Source: Allodiplogaster sudhausi (Eukaryota; Nematoda; Chromadorea; Rhabditida; Diplogasteridae). Taken from it: a stretch of DNA of 64,000 nt. Shown here piece after piece: positions 11,936 through 24,574 of the stretch (positions within the stretch are counted from its first letter, which is position 1; each line of letters begins with the position of its first letter). The stretch lies in NCBI GenBank assembly GCA_945643635.1, contig CALZFC010000005.1, forward strand, positions 6,694,501 through 6,758,500, read 5' to 3'. Position numbers and translations under genes: made by a program. The notes beneath the pieces were generated by a model. That model was not told where the DNA came from, searched no databases, and saw only the letters and a program-made list of their open reading frames with translations.

Positions 11936-14188
11936 CTAGCTTGAACCGTCGTGCTTCTCTTCGCCTTCCTTCGCTTCAGTTTCCACTTCTGCTTCTTCTT
12001 CATCTTCTCTGTCTTTCTTCGCTTCCAACTCTTCTGGAGAGCACTCAGAAGCCTTTCTCTTTCGGTCAGTCACTGAAAAGTATGCTGCTTCTAAAAAGAT
12101 GTTCGGACTCGCTAAGTAAGAGACAATCGAGGTGAAATCTAACGGGAAAGTGAAGAGAGAGCAGAAGAGCCCGAGGCAGTAGCTTGAGAGAGATCCTTGG
12201 CATCCAAGAGAGCAGTAAACAACTGTGAGGCTGGGCTCTCCTTCTGAACAGATATTACTGCTTCATTTAACAATTATAAGGTACGTAATAGCATCATTAT
12301 GAATCCCACTTCGAAGACAGCAAAAGTGTTACTGAAGCTAACAGATAATTGAAGAGAAAGTAGAAAGATGACAGGTCGCTCGGGATGCTCGGGAGAAAGG
12401 GCGGAGATTTTGATTCTTTTCTCATCAGGCTGCTCCAGTAGCATGTCCGAGTAGATTGGAGAGTTGATCACAACTTTCTTCGTTCCCGTTGTCCGGGCAA
12501 CTTAAATCTCTTTTCTTACAAGAGAGACATACTTTTTTTTACTTCACATATGCTAGCTTAGCTGGGGAAAGTGAAATGTCGTAATGTATGGGAAGGAAAG
12601 AATTGAACCAATGCGATAGGAGTCCTTGTCTGCATCTTCGATTCTCTTGTTAATCTTGAGCAGACAAAGTCCTCTCTCCGTCCACGCCTGCTTCTCTCGC
12701 TCGAACGAGTGAATCTTGCACTGAGCCTTCAAAATAATTTAATTCACAAGACTGCTAACAAATTACCATATAACTACAAATTACTAATCTTATAAAAATG
12801 TTATTAAACAGTTCGTTTTGTCTACTACTAACGATCAATCTTTTTAATTCAATCTCTTTATAAAATATAGAATAAAATCAATAAGGTTGGAGAATGACCA
12901 TAATGAAATAACGCGCCACGGAGAAAAAGGGTCGAGTAAAAACAAAGTACTAATTGTAAGATCTGACAGAGCCACCCTAATTTTGGGCCTCCCCATAGCC
13001 CTACCCCTCCATCTTTTTGAGGAATATTTTGGCAGAAACAGCTAACTCACATTGTTTTCCGCTCAATACCTCATCGCCCATCCTAGTCTTCTGAGTCCTC
13101 GATAATGGCTTTTATTCCCTTCGGATAAATGCTTGCACCTCACGAAATGATTACGAGATAACTCCAGCAAGACCTGATAGACGTGGATGTCATGCTCCTC
13201 TCCAGTGGTGATCTCCACAACATGAGTGGAAACCCGCTGTCTCTGATGCTCCTTGGCTGCGTCGGCTGCAGCTTGTTCACTCTCTTCCCGCAGTCTCTCC
13301 GCACGGGTCCTTGCACTCATCTCTCCCTTAAAAACCACATTATAATATAGAATATAATCATAAATAGGCATACTTCAGGTCTGACTCCCGTCCTCACTAA
13401 TTAAAAGCACCTCACTAACGAATTCTAAAGCAATTTTGAAGTAGACTAAATGAAGTGTTTTTCCGTATCAAATCAACTAAGCTAACATTGTCAGCGAACG
13501 AAGTCTTGGGCTTTTCATTGGGTGAAGAAGTTCGTTCATACGAAGACGATGGCTCAGCACTTGCAACCTCCGGCTTAAAGAAGTTCCTTGGCATCCAGAT
13601 TCCGTCATCTACCAGAAATGAATTGCAACCTCGAAGTGTTCACAAACCTTGGCAACGCGGTCGGCTATCTTGGATCCAAAAACGAATGAGGGCGCGGCCT
13701 CTGACTCCTCTGCCTTCATCTGCTTGTTAAGCTTTCCCAGCACATCGCCCAAATCCTTCTTCTCCAGCACAAGCGGCTTCTTCGACTGCAAAAATAAGCG
13801 AATTGTACTTCGTTCGCAGAGGACAAAAGGCGCTGTCGAGTTGACAGACACCATGATTTTGGGCAACCCGTTAGAAGTACCACACATTGTTTTGAAGGAA
13901 AATTTTAACAAAAAGTACGTTTTCAGCCAACCCCAGCATGGTTTTAGGGCCCAAACCCTCCTTCCCACACCGCGATCTGCTGGTTCCAGGCACGTGCCTT
14001 TTATTCCCTGTTCACTCGGTATCAATAAACCTCAGAAAGGAGAACAAAGACTATGAAAAAGAACTAACATCGCCAGAGTACTCGTTCTTGCTCTTATCCC
14101 ACATCTTGTCAGCCACAGAAGACAAAGCAGACGGGCGTGCAGAGAATACAAACTTACGAGGTGGTTTGTTCTGCCGATCGCCCTCCAT
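11936..14188 (-). CDS. RanBP3-like Ran-binding-domain protein
   Basis: Probable nuclear transport cofactor that binds Ran-GTP through a RanBP1-type domain. Exon 1 (14069-14188) starts MEGDRQNKPPRKFVF; exon 2 has PSFVFGSKIADRV, an FG-type motif as in RanBP3 and Nup50. The RanBD begins at VVEITTGEEHD (about 13200) and continues in the exon with CKIHSFEREKQAWTERGLCLLKIN (about 12640-12730), the typical Ran-domain core with the W-x-ER-G pattern. Further exons cover VVINSPIYSDMLL (about 12450) and SQLFTALLDA (about 12200). The last exon (11936 to about 12075) is a charged tail, KRKASECSPEELEAKKD, ending in an acidic run and TAG. An acidic tail after the RanBD fits RanBP3 better than Nup50. Joining exon 2 to exon 3 in frame requires the donor after AAGGTTT at 13644. 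It is divergent from prohibitin-2. Confidence 0.8.
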
Positions 14189-14894
14189 AACTGCCTGATT
14201 TAACTAATTTAGAGCGTTTAAAAGCAAGGCCCTCGTTCTTTCGCGGCTGAGTAGTAATTCAAAACGCCTTTCAGCAATAAAGTAAAAGCAAAATCATCAG
14301 AAATGCAAAACCACGGGTGTTCAGTCCATGCATTTTTCCGGACGCACTCGCTATATAAAGATGGCACCGGTTGACAGCTTACTCCCACTGTCTGCACTCT
14401 GACCAAGTGGCAGAGACGTAGAGAGTTGGATTTAAGTCGCGCTCAAACTGGCAACTTGCCAGGGCGAGATGTGTTAGAAGTGTCAAAACACGCAAGAAAA
14501 AACACGCATGAACACGCATGAAAAGCGGTCAGACGCAAGACGGTTGATTTTTATAGTGCGCCTTCCATCCGACGTTTCGCATTTTGAATAGTTGACCACA
14601 CCTGCGCGCCGTGTTCTAACATCCCGTGAAAAGCCTTCGGAGAAAATCATGAGCTTTGTAGAAGGAAAATGATACAATCATATCTTTATTTGTCTTGTCA
14701 AGAAAGTGGGAATATGATTGAATACTGTAACTGAAATTCGTAGTTTGTAGCATGTTTCAAGTTTCAACATCTTTGGATGGCGTGTATTTTATGCATTTTA
14801 AATTAGTTTTAATGCGCTGTCGTCACTTTCTTTTATCTTTTCAACCGTTGACCGTTGAGGACGTTGTTTCCTTTGCTTTGCTTCTACTACAGAC
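14189..14894. promoter_or_regulatory. Divergent intergenic region between the RanBP3-like gene and prohibitin-2
   Basis: About 700 bp separate two start codons that face away from each other, so both promoters must lie here. AAAACACGCATGAACACGCATG direct repeats occur around 14490-14520. I could not identify a TATA box, trans-splice signal or specific operator with confidence. Confidence 0.45.
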
Positions 14895-16494
14895 ATGGCT
14901 CAGAAGGGGCAAGAAGTTATGAACAAGATGCTCCAAAATTCGAGGGGAGCTGGACTCGGAGTAGGGCTTCTCGCTGCTGCAGGAGCCACTGCTTATGCCG
15001 TCTCCAACGCTCTTTTCACCGGTACTTTTTATAGATATTATTTCTTCGCTGTAGGTATTTGCTCCGGTAATGGGTTATCGATCGTTTTATTTATAAATAA
15101 GAGTGAAGGAATTGACAGAGAATTATTTGCATTCGTTAAAAAATGTATTGGATTTTTGTTTAATGCTTTCTCTAATTGTGAATGTAAGATGTCAGCCACG
15201 AGGGCGGCGCTTGATTTTTGTGTGTATGTCCAAGTTTTAAGACCCACGCCTTTCTCACTATTTCAGTTGAGGCTGGACACCGGGCTATTATGTTCAACCG
15301 TATTGGCGGCCTTTCAAGTGAGGTTTATAAAGAAGGTCTTCATTTCCGAGTTCCTTGGTTCCAGTACCCAATTGTGTACGACATCCGCGCCCGACCAAAT
15401 CAGGTAAACAGTCTTTTAGAAAATGTTGAGGATGTTGGCAGAATAGGATACTTGAAGACCATTAGATAGAATTATAAAGAAATATTGTAGACTGGAATGT
15501 GAATAAAATATGCCCGTAGTCATTCATGACATAAATTGCTTACGATCATAGGTGCGATCGCCTACCGGAAGCAAGGACCTCCAGATGGTCAACATTGGAC
15601 TCCGAGTTCTCTCCCGCCCCGATCCTAACTACCTCACCAAGATTTACCGAACTCTTGGTCAAAATTGGGAAGAGCGAGTTCTTCCTTCCATTTGTAATGA
15701 GGTCTGCCATTTATAGCCATCATGTTTTAGAATCAGGGGTGGAAAATATTCTACATAATTTTTTTTAAAGGTTTTGAAGGGCGTTGTCGCTAAATTCAAC
15801 GCCTCTCAGTTGATTACGCAGCGTCAACAGGTACAGTTAAAATCGAGTTGATTGGATGAGAAATAGGGATCGGCATTTACTTTTCCTAGGTGTCTCTGCT
15901 TGTGCGAAAAATGCTGATCGAGCGTGCCCTTGATTTCAACATCATCCTGGACGATGTTTCCCTCACCGAACTCGCTTTTTCTCCGCAATACTCCGCAGCT
16001 GTTGAGGCGCGAATACTTTTCCATTCACTTAATATTTTCCGTAGATATCTTTATTGGTTGTTTGCAATCGGAACAGCGTAAAGAGTGTATTGCTTGTTTC
16101 AGGCTAAGCAAGTGGCAGCCCAAGAGGCACAGAGGGCGTCCTTCGTTGTGGAGCGAGCAAAGCAGCAGAGACTCGAGAAGATTGTGCAGGCCGAGGGAGA
16201 GGCTCAGTCGGCCAAGATGCTGGGTGAAGCCATGAAGAACGACCCGGGATTCTTGAAACTCCGCAAGATTCGCGCCGCCCAGAAGATTGCTAGAACTGTT
16301 CGTTTCTTTACCCGATGCAAGATAGAGTCGACAGAGTGTTCCCAATACTACGATTTCGAGTGCATCCAATTCGCCTTTCTTCTCAGGTGAGTGAATCGGG
16401 AGCAAACCGCGTATTCCTTCCTGCCGGGGGACTTATGCTCGACCTCGCGGACAAGGACTATCTCTCCATGGGGGAAGATGACCGAAGACGCTAA
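14895..16494 (+). CDS. PHB2: Prohibitin-2, mitochondrial inner-membrane SPFH scaffold subunit
   Basis: Forms the ring-shaped prohibitin complex with prohibitin-1 in the inner mitochondrial membrane. Seven exons: 14895-15021, 15267-15403, 15552-15701, 15771-15830, 15890-16006, 16103-16297 and 16387-16494. The product starts [13 protein letters not shown] with a hydrophobic anchor ([15 protein letters not shown]), then [75 protein letters not shown] and the coiled-coil segment [32 protein letters not shown] near the end is also characteristic. Intron 5 (16007-16102) has a GC donor (GAG/GCGCGA), confirmed by the conserved VEAKQVA reading across it. The family length is complete. Confidence 0.97.
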
Positions 16495-16846
16495 AGCGTC
16501 CACTTCTCTTTCACTCTTTTAATTCCACATTCTTCTTCTTTCCGTATGAGTAGATTTCATCGAATAGGTTGTTGTTTTGTTTGTTTCTGATACGCAGATG
16601 TTAATAGGCGACTCAGAAGTTATTGCTGTTATTGTTCTCTTTCTCGCCCATTTCTATGTGGTCATCACTGATGGCTGAATGAACGCATCCCTTTTATCAG
16701 CGTTGCGTCTTACACGTTTGTACATTTTACAATTCCTACGACGGCCTAACAATTAAGCAAATGAGGTGTGTAAAACTGATGAAATGACGAGGCTGCGTTC
16801 CTTGGAGAACCTACCCGTGTTCATTGTTACTAGTGGGGAAAACATT

Positions 16847-17183
16847 TCAGCCGCGGGCTAGGATGGCATCTTTGAAACAACTTTTGATGTCATTGAGGAC
16901 TGCCCAGCAAGGAAGCATTGAGATGTCGGCCTGGGAGGGAAGTTGCGTTCGTTCTCGCTCTCCACTTTCTATCTGTACCTATCCTGCTTGCTCTAACCTG
17001 GAAACTCGTTCCAGGAGTCATGACGCAGAAGCCGAGGCACTTATCCCGCGCAGCAGTCTGCTAAGCTTCTCATTCACAGAACTGTCTTGGTTCATGCTTT
17101 CTCTCTCTCCCTCTCTCTCACTCTCTCTCTCTCGCTCTCTCTCTCTCACACACTCTCGCTCACTCACTCTCTCTCTCTTTCTG

Positions 17184-17219
<36 letters not shown>

Positions 17220-17372
17220 ACTCTCAACTGAAACTGACAAGATGCACTCTTCTTTCCCTGCAACAGTTGGAGTGATCCGAGTCCTGTGCTGCACATGCAA
17301 GAAGGTCCCGCCCGAAGCGTTGTGGGCACGGATCCGTGCCGAGGAACATGCCAGTCAACTATAAAATAGTTT

Positions 17373-17411
<39 letters not shown>

Positions 17412-20400
17412 TCCTCTCACCAATTTCTTGGTGAGAACGTCAAAGTTGCAACGCGACTCGCAAGTGGGGGCGACACCGCGAGCCTTGCAGCAACCGAGGA
17501 ATACGGCATTTGGACTGATCCTCTACAACAGTAAAAGACCTGTTTCTTACCCTCATACTGGACGATTTCATCGTGCAATGCTTCGTTCCCCTTACAGTTG
17601 GAACTTGAGTGGAAGGAGTGGCAGGACGCGACAGAGAATGCAGCTGGCTGACTGGCTGAGCAACTTGACTGAACTGCTGGGATGGCGGAGGGGGAGGAGC
17701 CACTTGGGACGGAGGAGGGCGTGGCTCTTCCATCTGCATGGAAGGACAACTCATCTTATGTTGCCAAGAAATGGTTTGTTGGAAGATACAGTCTGTTGAA
17801 GACGAGGATCAGAAGAGAAGGAAGGCACACGAGGAGGGGATGGAGTCTACAAAGAGAAAGAGTGATGAGAGAGAGCGAGAGAGAGAGAGAGAGAGAGAGA
17901 TGCCTGGGAAGAAGGAGGAGGCTGGAAGGCAAGCAGAGCAGGAGATGGATGCTGCTTGACTGAAGCCTCTGACACTATCGTGGATGGACGGTTCAGTCGC
18001 TTCTTCTTGTGTTTCTGAAGCAAGATCCAGTGAAGAAAACTCCAACTGAAAAAAATGAAAGAACGAGCCACAACTAACTTTCTTGGGAGGAGCAGCGGAT
18101 GCCGTGATGGGAGTAGGGGACTGTGATCTGCATGCAAAAGGGTCTCTCACTCTCCTCCTCTTTCTCTCTCTCTCCTTCTCCTCTTTCTCTCTCACTCTCT
18201 CCTTCTCCTCTTTTCCTCTCACTCTCTCCTCCTCTTTCCCTCTCACTCGCTGTTTTCTCACCGTTGTCGACCGTCGCGTTCCTTCTCGATGCGACTGGAA
18301 TCGAGAGGAGGCGGGGCTTCATCTAGAAGGGGCGGGGCAATGTCTCTCGGAGCAAGCCTGACCGGCTGAGTCTGCGCGGCTGTGCCAACTGCCCCCGTAT
18401 GCTCCGCCCACGCTCTCTCCAAGGCTCCAGTGTAGATGTCCTCGGCATATGGAGTGAAGCGATCTGGAGGAGACGGGGCGGGCACCTAGGAAGAGCAAGA
18501 AAAGACGTTTCAGGAGAGATGAATCCGATGGAAGACATTAAAAATTATGGACTAAAGACAATTGATAACTGCAAGAAAGTGCTGACTTCCTGAAGAGGAT
18601 AAGAAACGGAAGACGGAGGGGGTGGCTGAGAAGGTGGCGGAGGAGGAAGAGAAACAAATTGCGGATGGGAGGCAGAAGTATTCTGGTACACCGGAACAAT
18701 CGCATCTCCCCCGGGCTGAAGTCGTCATTGTGGATAATCACTTTAATTAATTGTAAACTGATATGATTGTACAGGTTGTTAGCAGTGAAAGACAAACTTG
18801 AGAGGCAACGGGAAGCTGCTTTGGTGGCGGCCGACGGTGTTGAGGATAACGATTACGGGAAGGAGGGGGAGCAGGGGGAGGGGGAGGTGGTGGCACAGGA
18901 GCAGGGGGCGGCTGCTGCACTTGCCGTTGTTGTTGCCAAGCCCAGGCGGGGAGCTGAAGCAAGAACATAGAGATTAAGTACTGAAGTGAAAGATCGAGAG
19001 AGAGGGAGAGAGATATAAAGAGAGGAGAAAAAGAGAGATGGAGCGAGAGAGAAAGAGAGAGGGAGCGAAAGAGAAAGAAAGGGAGGCACAGAGAGTGATC
19101 CACCAGATGAAACCGAACCTGCTGCTGATACTGCGGCAGAATCATCTGAGGAGGCGGGGCATAGAGTGCTGCCCTGTCATAGTTGTAGTAATATGTTTGT
19201 TGCTGATACGACTGTGCTGCCAACATCGAGTAAGCCGCATTCGGACTTTGGTAGTACTGGTACTGTAGATGGCAGAGTGAGAGAGAAAGAGCGAGAGGAG
19301 ATAGAAGGAGTGAGAAAAAGAGCGAGAGTGAGAGAGAAAAAAAAGGAGAGTGAGAGAGAAAGAGCGAGAGCGAGAGAGAAGGAGTGAGAAAAAGAGCGAG
19401 AGTGAGAGAGAAAAAAAGGAGAGTGAGAGAGAAAGAACGAGAGTGAGAGAGAAAGAGCGAGAGCGAGAGAGAAGGAGTGAGAGCGAGAGAGAAAGAGCGA
19501 GAGTGAAAAAGAGTAAGAGTGAGAGTGAAAGCGCGAGAATTTGAGAGAAAGATCGAGAGAGAAAGAGCGAGAGAGAGAGAGAAAGAGCGAGGGTGAGAGT
19601 GAAAGAGCGAGAATTTAAGAGAAAAGATCGAGAGTGAGAGAGAAAGAAAGAGAGTGAGAGTGAAAGAGCGAGACTGAGAGAGAAAGATCGAGAGTAATAG
19701 AGAAGTAGAAAAAGCAACAAACGGGAGAAGCATAGAGAAAATGCACATTCATTTTAAATGCGCATTAATCGAAGTAAGAGGAAAAAAATTATTTGAAGGC
19801 CACTCGTATGTACATACATATATGTATGAACATACATACATATATCTACGTACATGGGCATGCTAAATTACTTAAGCTGATATATCCCCAGCAGGAATAA
19901 AAATGCGCCAGTTGTTAGACTGAAGCGAGAATGAGTTGGGTAGGTTGTGTTACCTGCTGTGCTGGCTGCTGTTGGTAAGGAACACCAGCTTGTCGGGCGT
20001 CTCTTCTGTGACTGGCTGTCTTCTCTGCGGAGGCCACTGCAATTCCTCTTTCTCCACTGTCCACTTGTCCCTCATTCCCTTGTCTCTCACTTCAATGCAC
20101 CAATAAAAAGAGAGTGAAGAGGGTGGCGGTTGTCTCTTCCTGTGATGTCTACAGCGAGCTGTTTTAGTCATTTTCCTCTCTTGATTGCCGTTTCTTCCCA
20201 ACTTCGCTTTGCTTGACACAAAAAAGTATGAAGAATGCTTTTCTATCTTCTCTTGCCTTGTGTTTATTCCAGTGTTCTAGATTGGTCAAGCTCAGCAGAT
20301 CATTCATGTTCTCCATTTGACGTTTAACAGACAAAGACTGGATTCTCATGTATCTTATAAAGAGGAAAGAAGCGAAGAGAATGAGAGGAAGTCGGGAGGG

Positions 20401-21198
20401 AACGAATGCCTCGGGCAAGGCAGAACGGGATTCACAAGGTTACTGTCAAGACAACAGGGGAGCAGTTCACACCAAAAGATTAGATGGAGCTAGACGGGAG
20501 AGGAGTGAGAGAGAGAGAGAGGGAGAACTTGCTAGAGAGTGAGAGAGAGAGAGAACGTGAGAGAGAGAGAACCAAGACAGAAGCATCAAATTCATTGTCC
20601 GGAGAACTAGTATCGTCTCGATAAAGTTTGATTTCGTAGCGCTTTCAATATGGCACTTTCTCTTCCCGACAACCTTCACCGAATTGGCAGAAAAGACTTT
20701 CACAGGCTCAAAGTTTCGGTAACATCACCAAGCAAAGACAAGGCATGCCGATCGACTGAGAGTCATGAGCCCCAACAATTCACATCCTATATTTCCATTA
20801 ACGATAGGACAATGAAGAGAAAGAAACTTGAGCATTTGGTTTATTAAAATTTCCATGCTCTTGTTATAACCTTCCAATAGTCTTCATTCCTCTTCCTTCG
20901 CCCCGCCTGGGAGTTAAACTAATGCCTCTCTCCCACTTATTCCCCTTTCTCCAGTTCTCTAACCGCCCACACGAACCTCTCCAAATTCATCTTTCTTTCG
21001 ATTTCCTTTAAGAAAGTGAAAGCGACTTTCTCCCTTTCACAGGGTCAAAGTTCCTTCATCTTCGGTGGCATTACCAAGCTAAGACAAGGTATGACGATAA
21101 ATCCTTAGATAGACTCCTTCACCAAGTGAGGGAGAGTGAGAGAGGAGGTAGAAAGAGAGACGAGAAAGAGAGGAGGAAGGCAGAGAGAGAGAGAGAGT

Positions 21199-21244
<46 letters not shown>

Positions 21245-21724
21245 AACAAAAGACATGTCAGATCAGGAGAAAAAAAAGAGGATGACTATAAAATGAGCAA
21301 AACAAAAAGATTTCTTTCGGGAGTCTTGGTTTTTATGCTTCTAACCCCGGGAGATGATCATATCACACGTAGACATGCCAAAAAAGAGAGGAAAACAGCT
21401 GAAGCTAACAACATCCACAGCACGCAGCTATTAGCAAGTTTCAGGCTGCGGAAGAGCGCGGCAGCGCCACTCTTCCTGTCTAATTACTTTAGCAGTACTA
21501 TGAGTTGGAAGGGTCGGCAGAGGCACTATGCTAAGACAGCATGAAATAGCGAGAGAGAAGGCAAAGCGAGAGAAGAGGAGGCATTGAGAGGGAGAAGAGA
21601 TGGCAGTGAAACACCCTCTCCACCCCACACAACTGCATGAAATTGCTCATTCTGGAAGGATAGACGAGGACTTACATTGGAGGAGCAGAAGCTGCAGCAG
21701 GAGGCGACAAGCCCGAAGAACCAT
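16847..21724 (-). CDS. Secreted Pro/Gln-rich protein with a C-terminal DB module
   Basis: The 3' exons encode a nematode cysteine-rich DB domain: CCKARGVAPTCESRCNFDVL (about 17430-17510), GMFLGTDPCPQRFGRDLLAC and DHSNCC (about 17265-17340), KCLGFCVMTPG (about 17015) and ISMLPCWAVLNDIKSCF, ending at TGA 16847-16849. The Cys spacing and the phrases CPQRFG, DHSNCC and KCLGFC are diagnostic. Upstream exons are low complexity: QAGVPYQQQPAQQ, YQYYQSPNAAYSML, a poly-Pro segment (about 18850-18910) and DRFTPYAEDIYTGALERAW. The likely start is MVLRACRLLLQLLLLQ at 21676-21724, a signal peptide followed by a GTAAGT donor. The exon path between about 20200 and 21500 is not resolved and the start is an inference. 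DB-module function is poorly known; several such proteins are extracellular. Confidence 0.75.
19270..19705. repeat. GA-rich irregular tandem tract in a DB-protein intron
   Basis: Units of the type GAGAGAGAAAGAGCGAGAGT repeat irregularly for about 430 bp. The tract lies upstream, in transcript order, of the exon encoding YQYYQSPNAAYSML. It reads as long Ser/Leu/Phe or Arg/Glu frames that have no biological meaning. Confidence 0.85.
20680..21105 (-). repeat. Duplicated exon-like segment (two diverged copies)
   Basis: On the minus strand the segments around 21043-21098 and 20700-20746 share CCTTGTCTT-GCTTGGTRATG, then ACCGAAG and AACTTTGA-CCTGTGAAAG. Both could read as a short exon ending at a GTGAAAG donor. 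The upstream copy has a TCTTAG acceptor; the other has TCTTTG at that position and so lacks an acceptor. They lie where the 5' part of the DB-module gene should be. Whether either copy is used is unknown. Confidence 0.4.
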
Positions 21725-21779
21725 CAGAGCTACTGCAAGAGGCGAATGCTTATGCGCCTCGGGGGTCGAGTTGGAGAGA

Positions 21780-21822
<43 letters not shown>

Positions 21823-22563
21823 GACAAAGGGTGAAAGCGAGGAGAAAAGTGAGGACGACAGTGCCAAGTCAAAGAAGGGGCGGGGAGTGGAAGGGGAGAA
21901 TTGAGAGTGAGAAGAGAACACACACATCCTGTACTTGGCATGCCACAAGGCGAGATGCAACCATTGAGGCCTTCCCAAAGATATCCCAACAATGTTCAGT
22001 CAGTGAAGATTGAGAAGGGATTCATTAGTAATGAAGTTCATGCTTCTACGCTAAAATAAGTCATATCGTTTTACACGCAAGACTTTGTCTAAAACAATCA
22101 AAGAAACAAACCGAAAACATCCTAGAGATTAGAAACGAGAGCTATCAGAACCTGAAACCATAAACTTAGAATTCAACAATTCCAGGCGAGACTCAACAAC
22201 GGAGGGTGGACGGAGAAAGAGCCATTCAATTGTTCGCCAGCAATGGGATGAGGAGGAAGGAGACTAATCATACAGCAAAGTCAATAAAGCACGGAACGCC
22301 TAAGAATTCTTTATGAATTAACTCCCGCTAGGCGACATTCCAACAGATCAGAGTTGTAGCGAAAAATGAGTGTTAAAAAGATAGACTACGTTAAAAGATC
22401 ATGAGAAGAAGACGAAAGGGCGATCAGGGAGAAATGCGGATTGACAACGGTAACTGAACTAGATGAGAAAAGCGAGTGGGGTAACTATTCACAGAAGGAC
22501 ACGGGAACTTCAGTAATCAAAGGAAGAATGGAAGCTCTCCGTTAACAGTGAAGAGTATGAGAC
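21725..22563. other. Intergenic region between the DB-protein start and the KH-gene stop
   Basis: Includes a GA tract (about 21785-21825) and unremarkable AT-richer sequence. A minus-strand segment near 21950 reads NGCISPCGMPSTGC, but I could not join it to a gene. No RNA gene was seen. Confidence 0.4.
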
Positions 22564-22698
22564 TTATCGTTTCAGTGCCACATGAACAGAAGAATCAGAA
22601 GAACGTGTCTTGCGAGGAGAGATCTCAAGATGAATCTGAAATCATTCATTCGAAGAGATCGAAACCACTCTTTCCACAACTTACAAATCATCCAAGGT

Positions 22699-22740
<42 letters not shown>

Positions 22741-22955
22741 TATATATGTAAATATATATATAATATATATACATATATATATATATATGTATATAATTCG
22801 AAGAGTAGATTTAATTTCAAGAATAACCTTAGGCCTCTCTTTGAATTTCTTGTCCGATTCCAGACGAGGTGGCTCGTTGAGAAAAGACTGGATGAAGGAG
22901 CGGGCGAGCTCGCACTCTCTCTGGTAGTACCCACATACCTACAATGTGTAGGGAC

Positions 22956-23009
<54 letters not shown>

Positions 23010-24574
23010 TGAGTGAGAGAGAAAGTGAGTGAGTGAGAGAGAAAGTGAGTGAGCGAGAGAGCGAGAGAGAGAGAGAGCTGGTGGTAGCGATGGGTTAAAA
23101 GAAAAAAATAATACTTAAACGGGCAAGAATGAAAGGAAGACCTCAACAGGGAATTCGCCGTCCTTCTTTGCTTCTGTGTGAAGAGTGATGAGGCAATTGG
23201 TCGCCTCCTCAATTCTTCTCTTGTTCATTCCTCGTGTACCAATAAGACGGGGAGCATCAACGGAGCGAACCTTAATTCATTATTCACATAAATTAAAGCA
23301 AAATTCGTCGCTCACGTGGTCATTGAATTCACAAAGTGATTTCATCACATAACACCGAAATGAAAGCGGCAATTACAGAATGCTACAATAGAAAGAAAGA
23401 GCAAAACGAGAAGGATATAAACCGTGAAAAGAAGACGTTCCCTCCTTTTGGCTGAAGGAGAAGGAGTAGAATCAGTCGGAGGAGAGAGAACAACAGACTC
23501 AGCCACGCTTGTGGATGAGCAGATGTCACGGGTATCAGTTGAAGTCTGAGAAAGTATGTTCATCCTACTTCCTTCATGTTCTTCGCGTGAAAACCCCAAG
23601 AGATTACCCCATCCGTTGAATAACAACTAATTTACAGAGAAATATTCTTCGAGCATAAAAAGAAAGAAATGAAAGCCAAAAACACCTCAAGGGGACAGCT
23701 GCCATGCTCTATGATGCAGTCAGATGAAGTAGCAGAAATCGTCGCACTTATAGGGGTCAATGGCAACTCTCCATCATCTAAATGTTGGAAGAAGCATCTT
23801 TCAAGCTCAACTTGAACAAATAGGAAAGCTGAAGCATAATAAAGTTTATCATAAGGTAATACAATTCTTACTTGGTTCTGAAGTAACGTCTCGAAGTTCG
23901 GTAGAACAGATGGAGTCGACTTCTTCGCGTGCAGAGGAGATTGTTTTGACATCACCAAACATTGCGACTTCGCCGTTCGTTTCGACCTAGAAAACATGAG
24001 AAAAGTTTCTAGTTGATGGACCAAGAATAGAAAAGGAAATAAACGTGCCAGAAGCTCAAGAATGCCAGAGCTGCGAACGATGGACGGCCGATTGAAAGCG
24101 ACGATTGCAGCCTTCGCCACCGGAAGAGTCCCTTGCCAGAAGTGACTACTCGCCTCGTTCAGGAGACGCAGCCGCAGTGCCCTGATACTTACTACTTAGT
24201 CCAACCGAGGACTTTCATCAACTGCTCAGATCCCAGCATTGCTAGGTCTCCATTAATACAAGGAAAAAGTAACTTCTTGAACTCGTAATGATGATAGGAA
24301 GCCACGATATTCTCTTGGATATCGGAAAGATTCGTGAGCGGCTCAACATTGACCACGTTTCCTTCAATCGAAAGAATGACGTCGTATCTGCTCTCCGTCT
24401 TAGCCAAGGCGGTCAGTCCAGCATCCGCTTCAAATGGAGAGTGAAGAAGAAATAGACTCAGTTACTTTTTGGGAAATCCATGACCAAAATGAGAAACCAA
24501 CACCGACATTGGAGAAACTCCACGAGCCCTTTCGCGCATTTGATTCCTTGGCCCGCAGATGTCGAGCCAGCCAT
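22564..24574 (-). CDS. KH-domain protein, otherwise unrecognised
   Basis: Probable RNA-binding protein. The start [20 protein letters not shown] is at 24508-24574; next come [16 protein letters not shown] and [16 protein letters not shown], and after a GC-donor intron (23987-24048) [18 protein letters not shown] Ser/Thr/Pro-rich linker ([32 protein letters not shown]) precedes [19 protein letters not shown] (about 23215-23250), which has the KH GxxG-type loop. It continues in the next exon as [20 protein letters not shown], the last KH strand and helix. The terminal exon gives [23 protein letters not shown] and TAA at 22564. I did not recognise the N-terminal half, and some internal phases were chosen for continuity. 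Confidence 0.65.
22702..22792. repeat. TA dinucleotide microsatellite
   Basis: An almost pure (TA)n tract interrupted by TAAA and TGTA. It lies in the last intron of the KH-domain gene. It is one of few AT tracts in a window dominated by CT/GA repeats. Confidence 0.95.

Noticed and set aside
18747..19748. 333-codon minus-strand Ser/Leu/Phe-rich frame
   Set aside because: Mostly a GA tract read in reverse. Only the parts at about 18807-18960 and 19120-19265 are real exons (of the DB-module gene).
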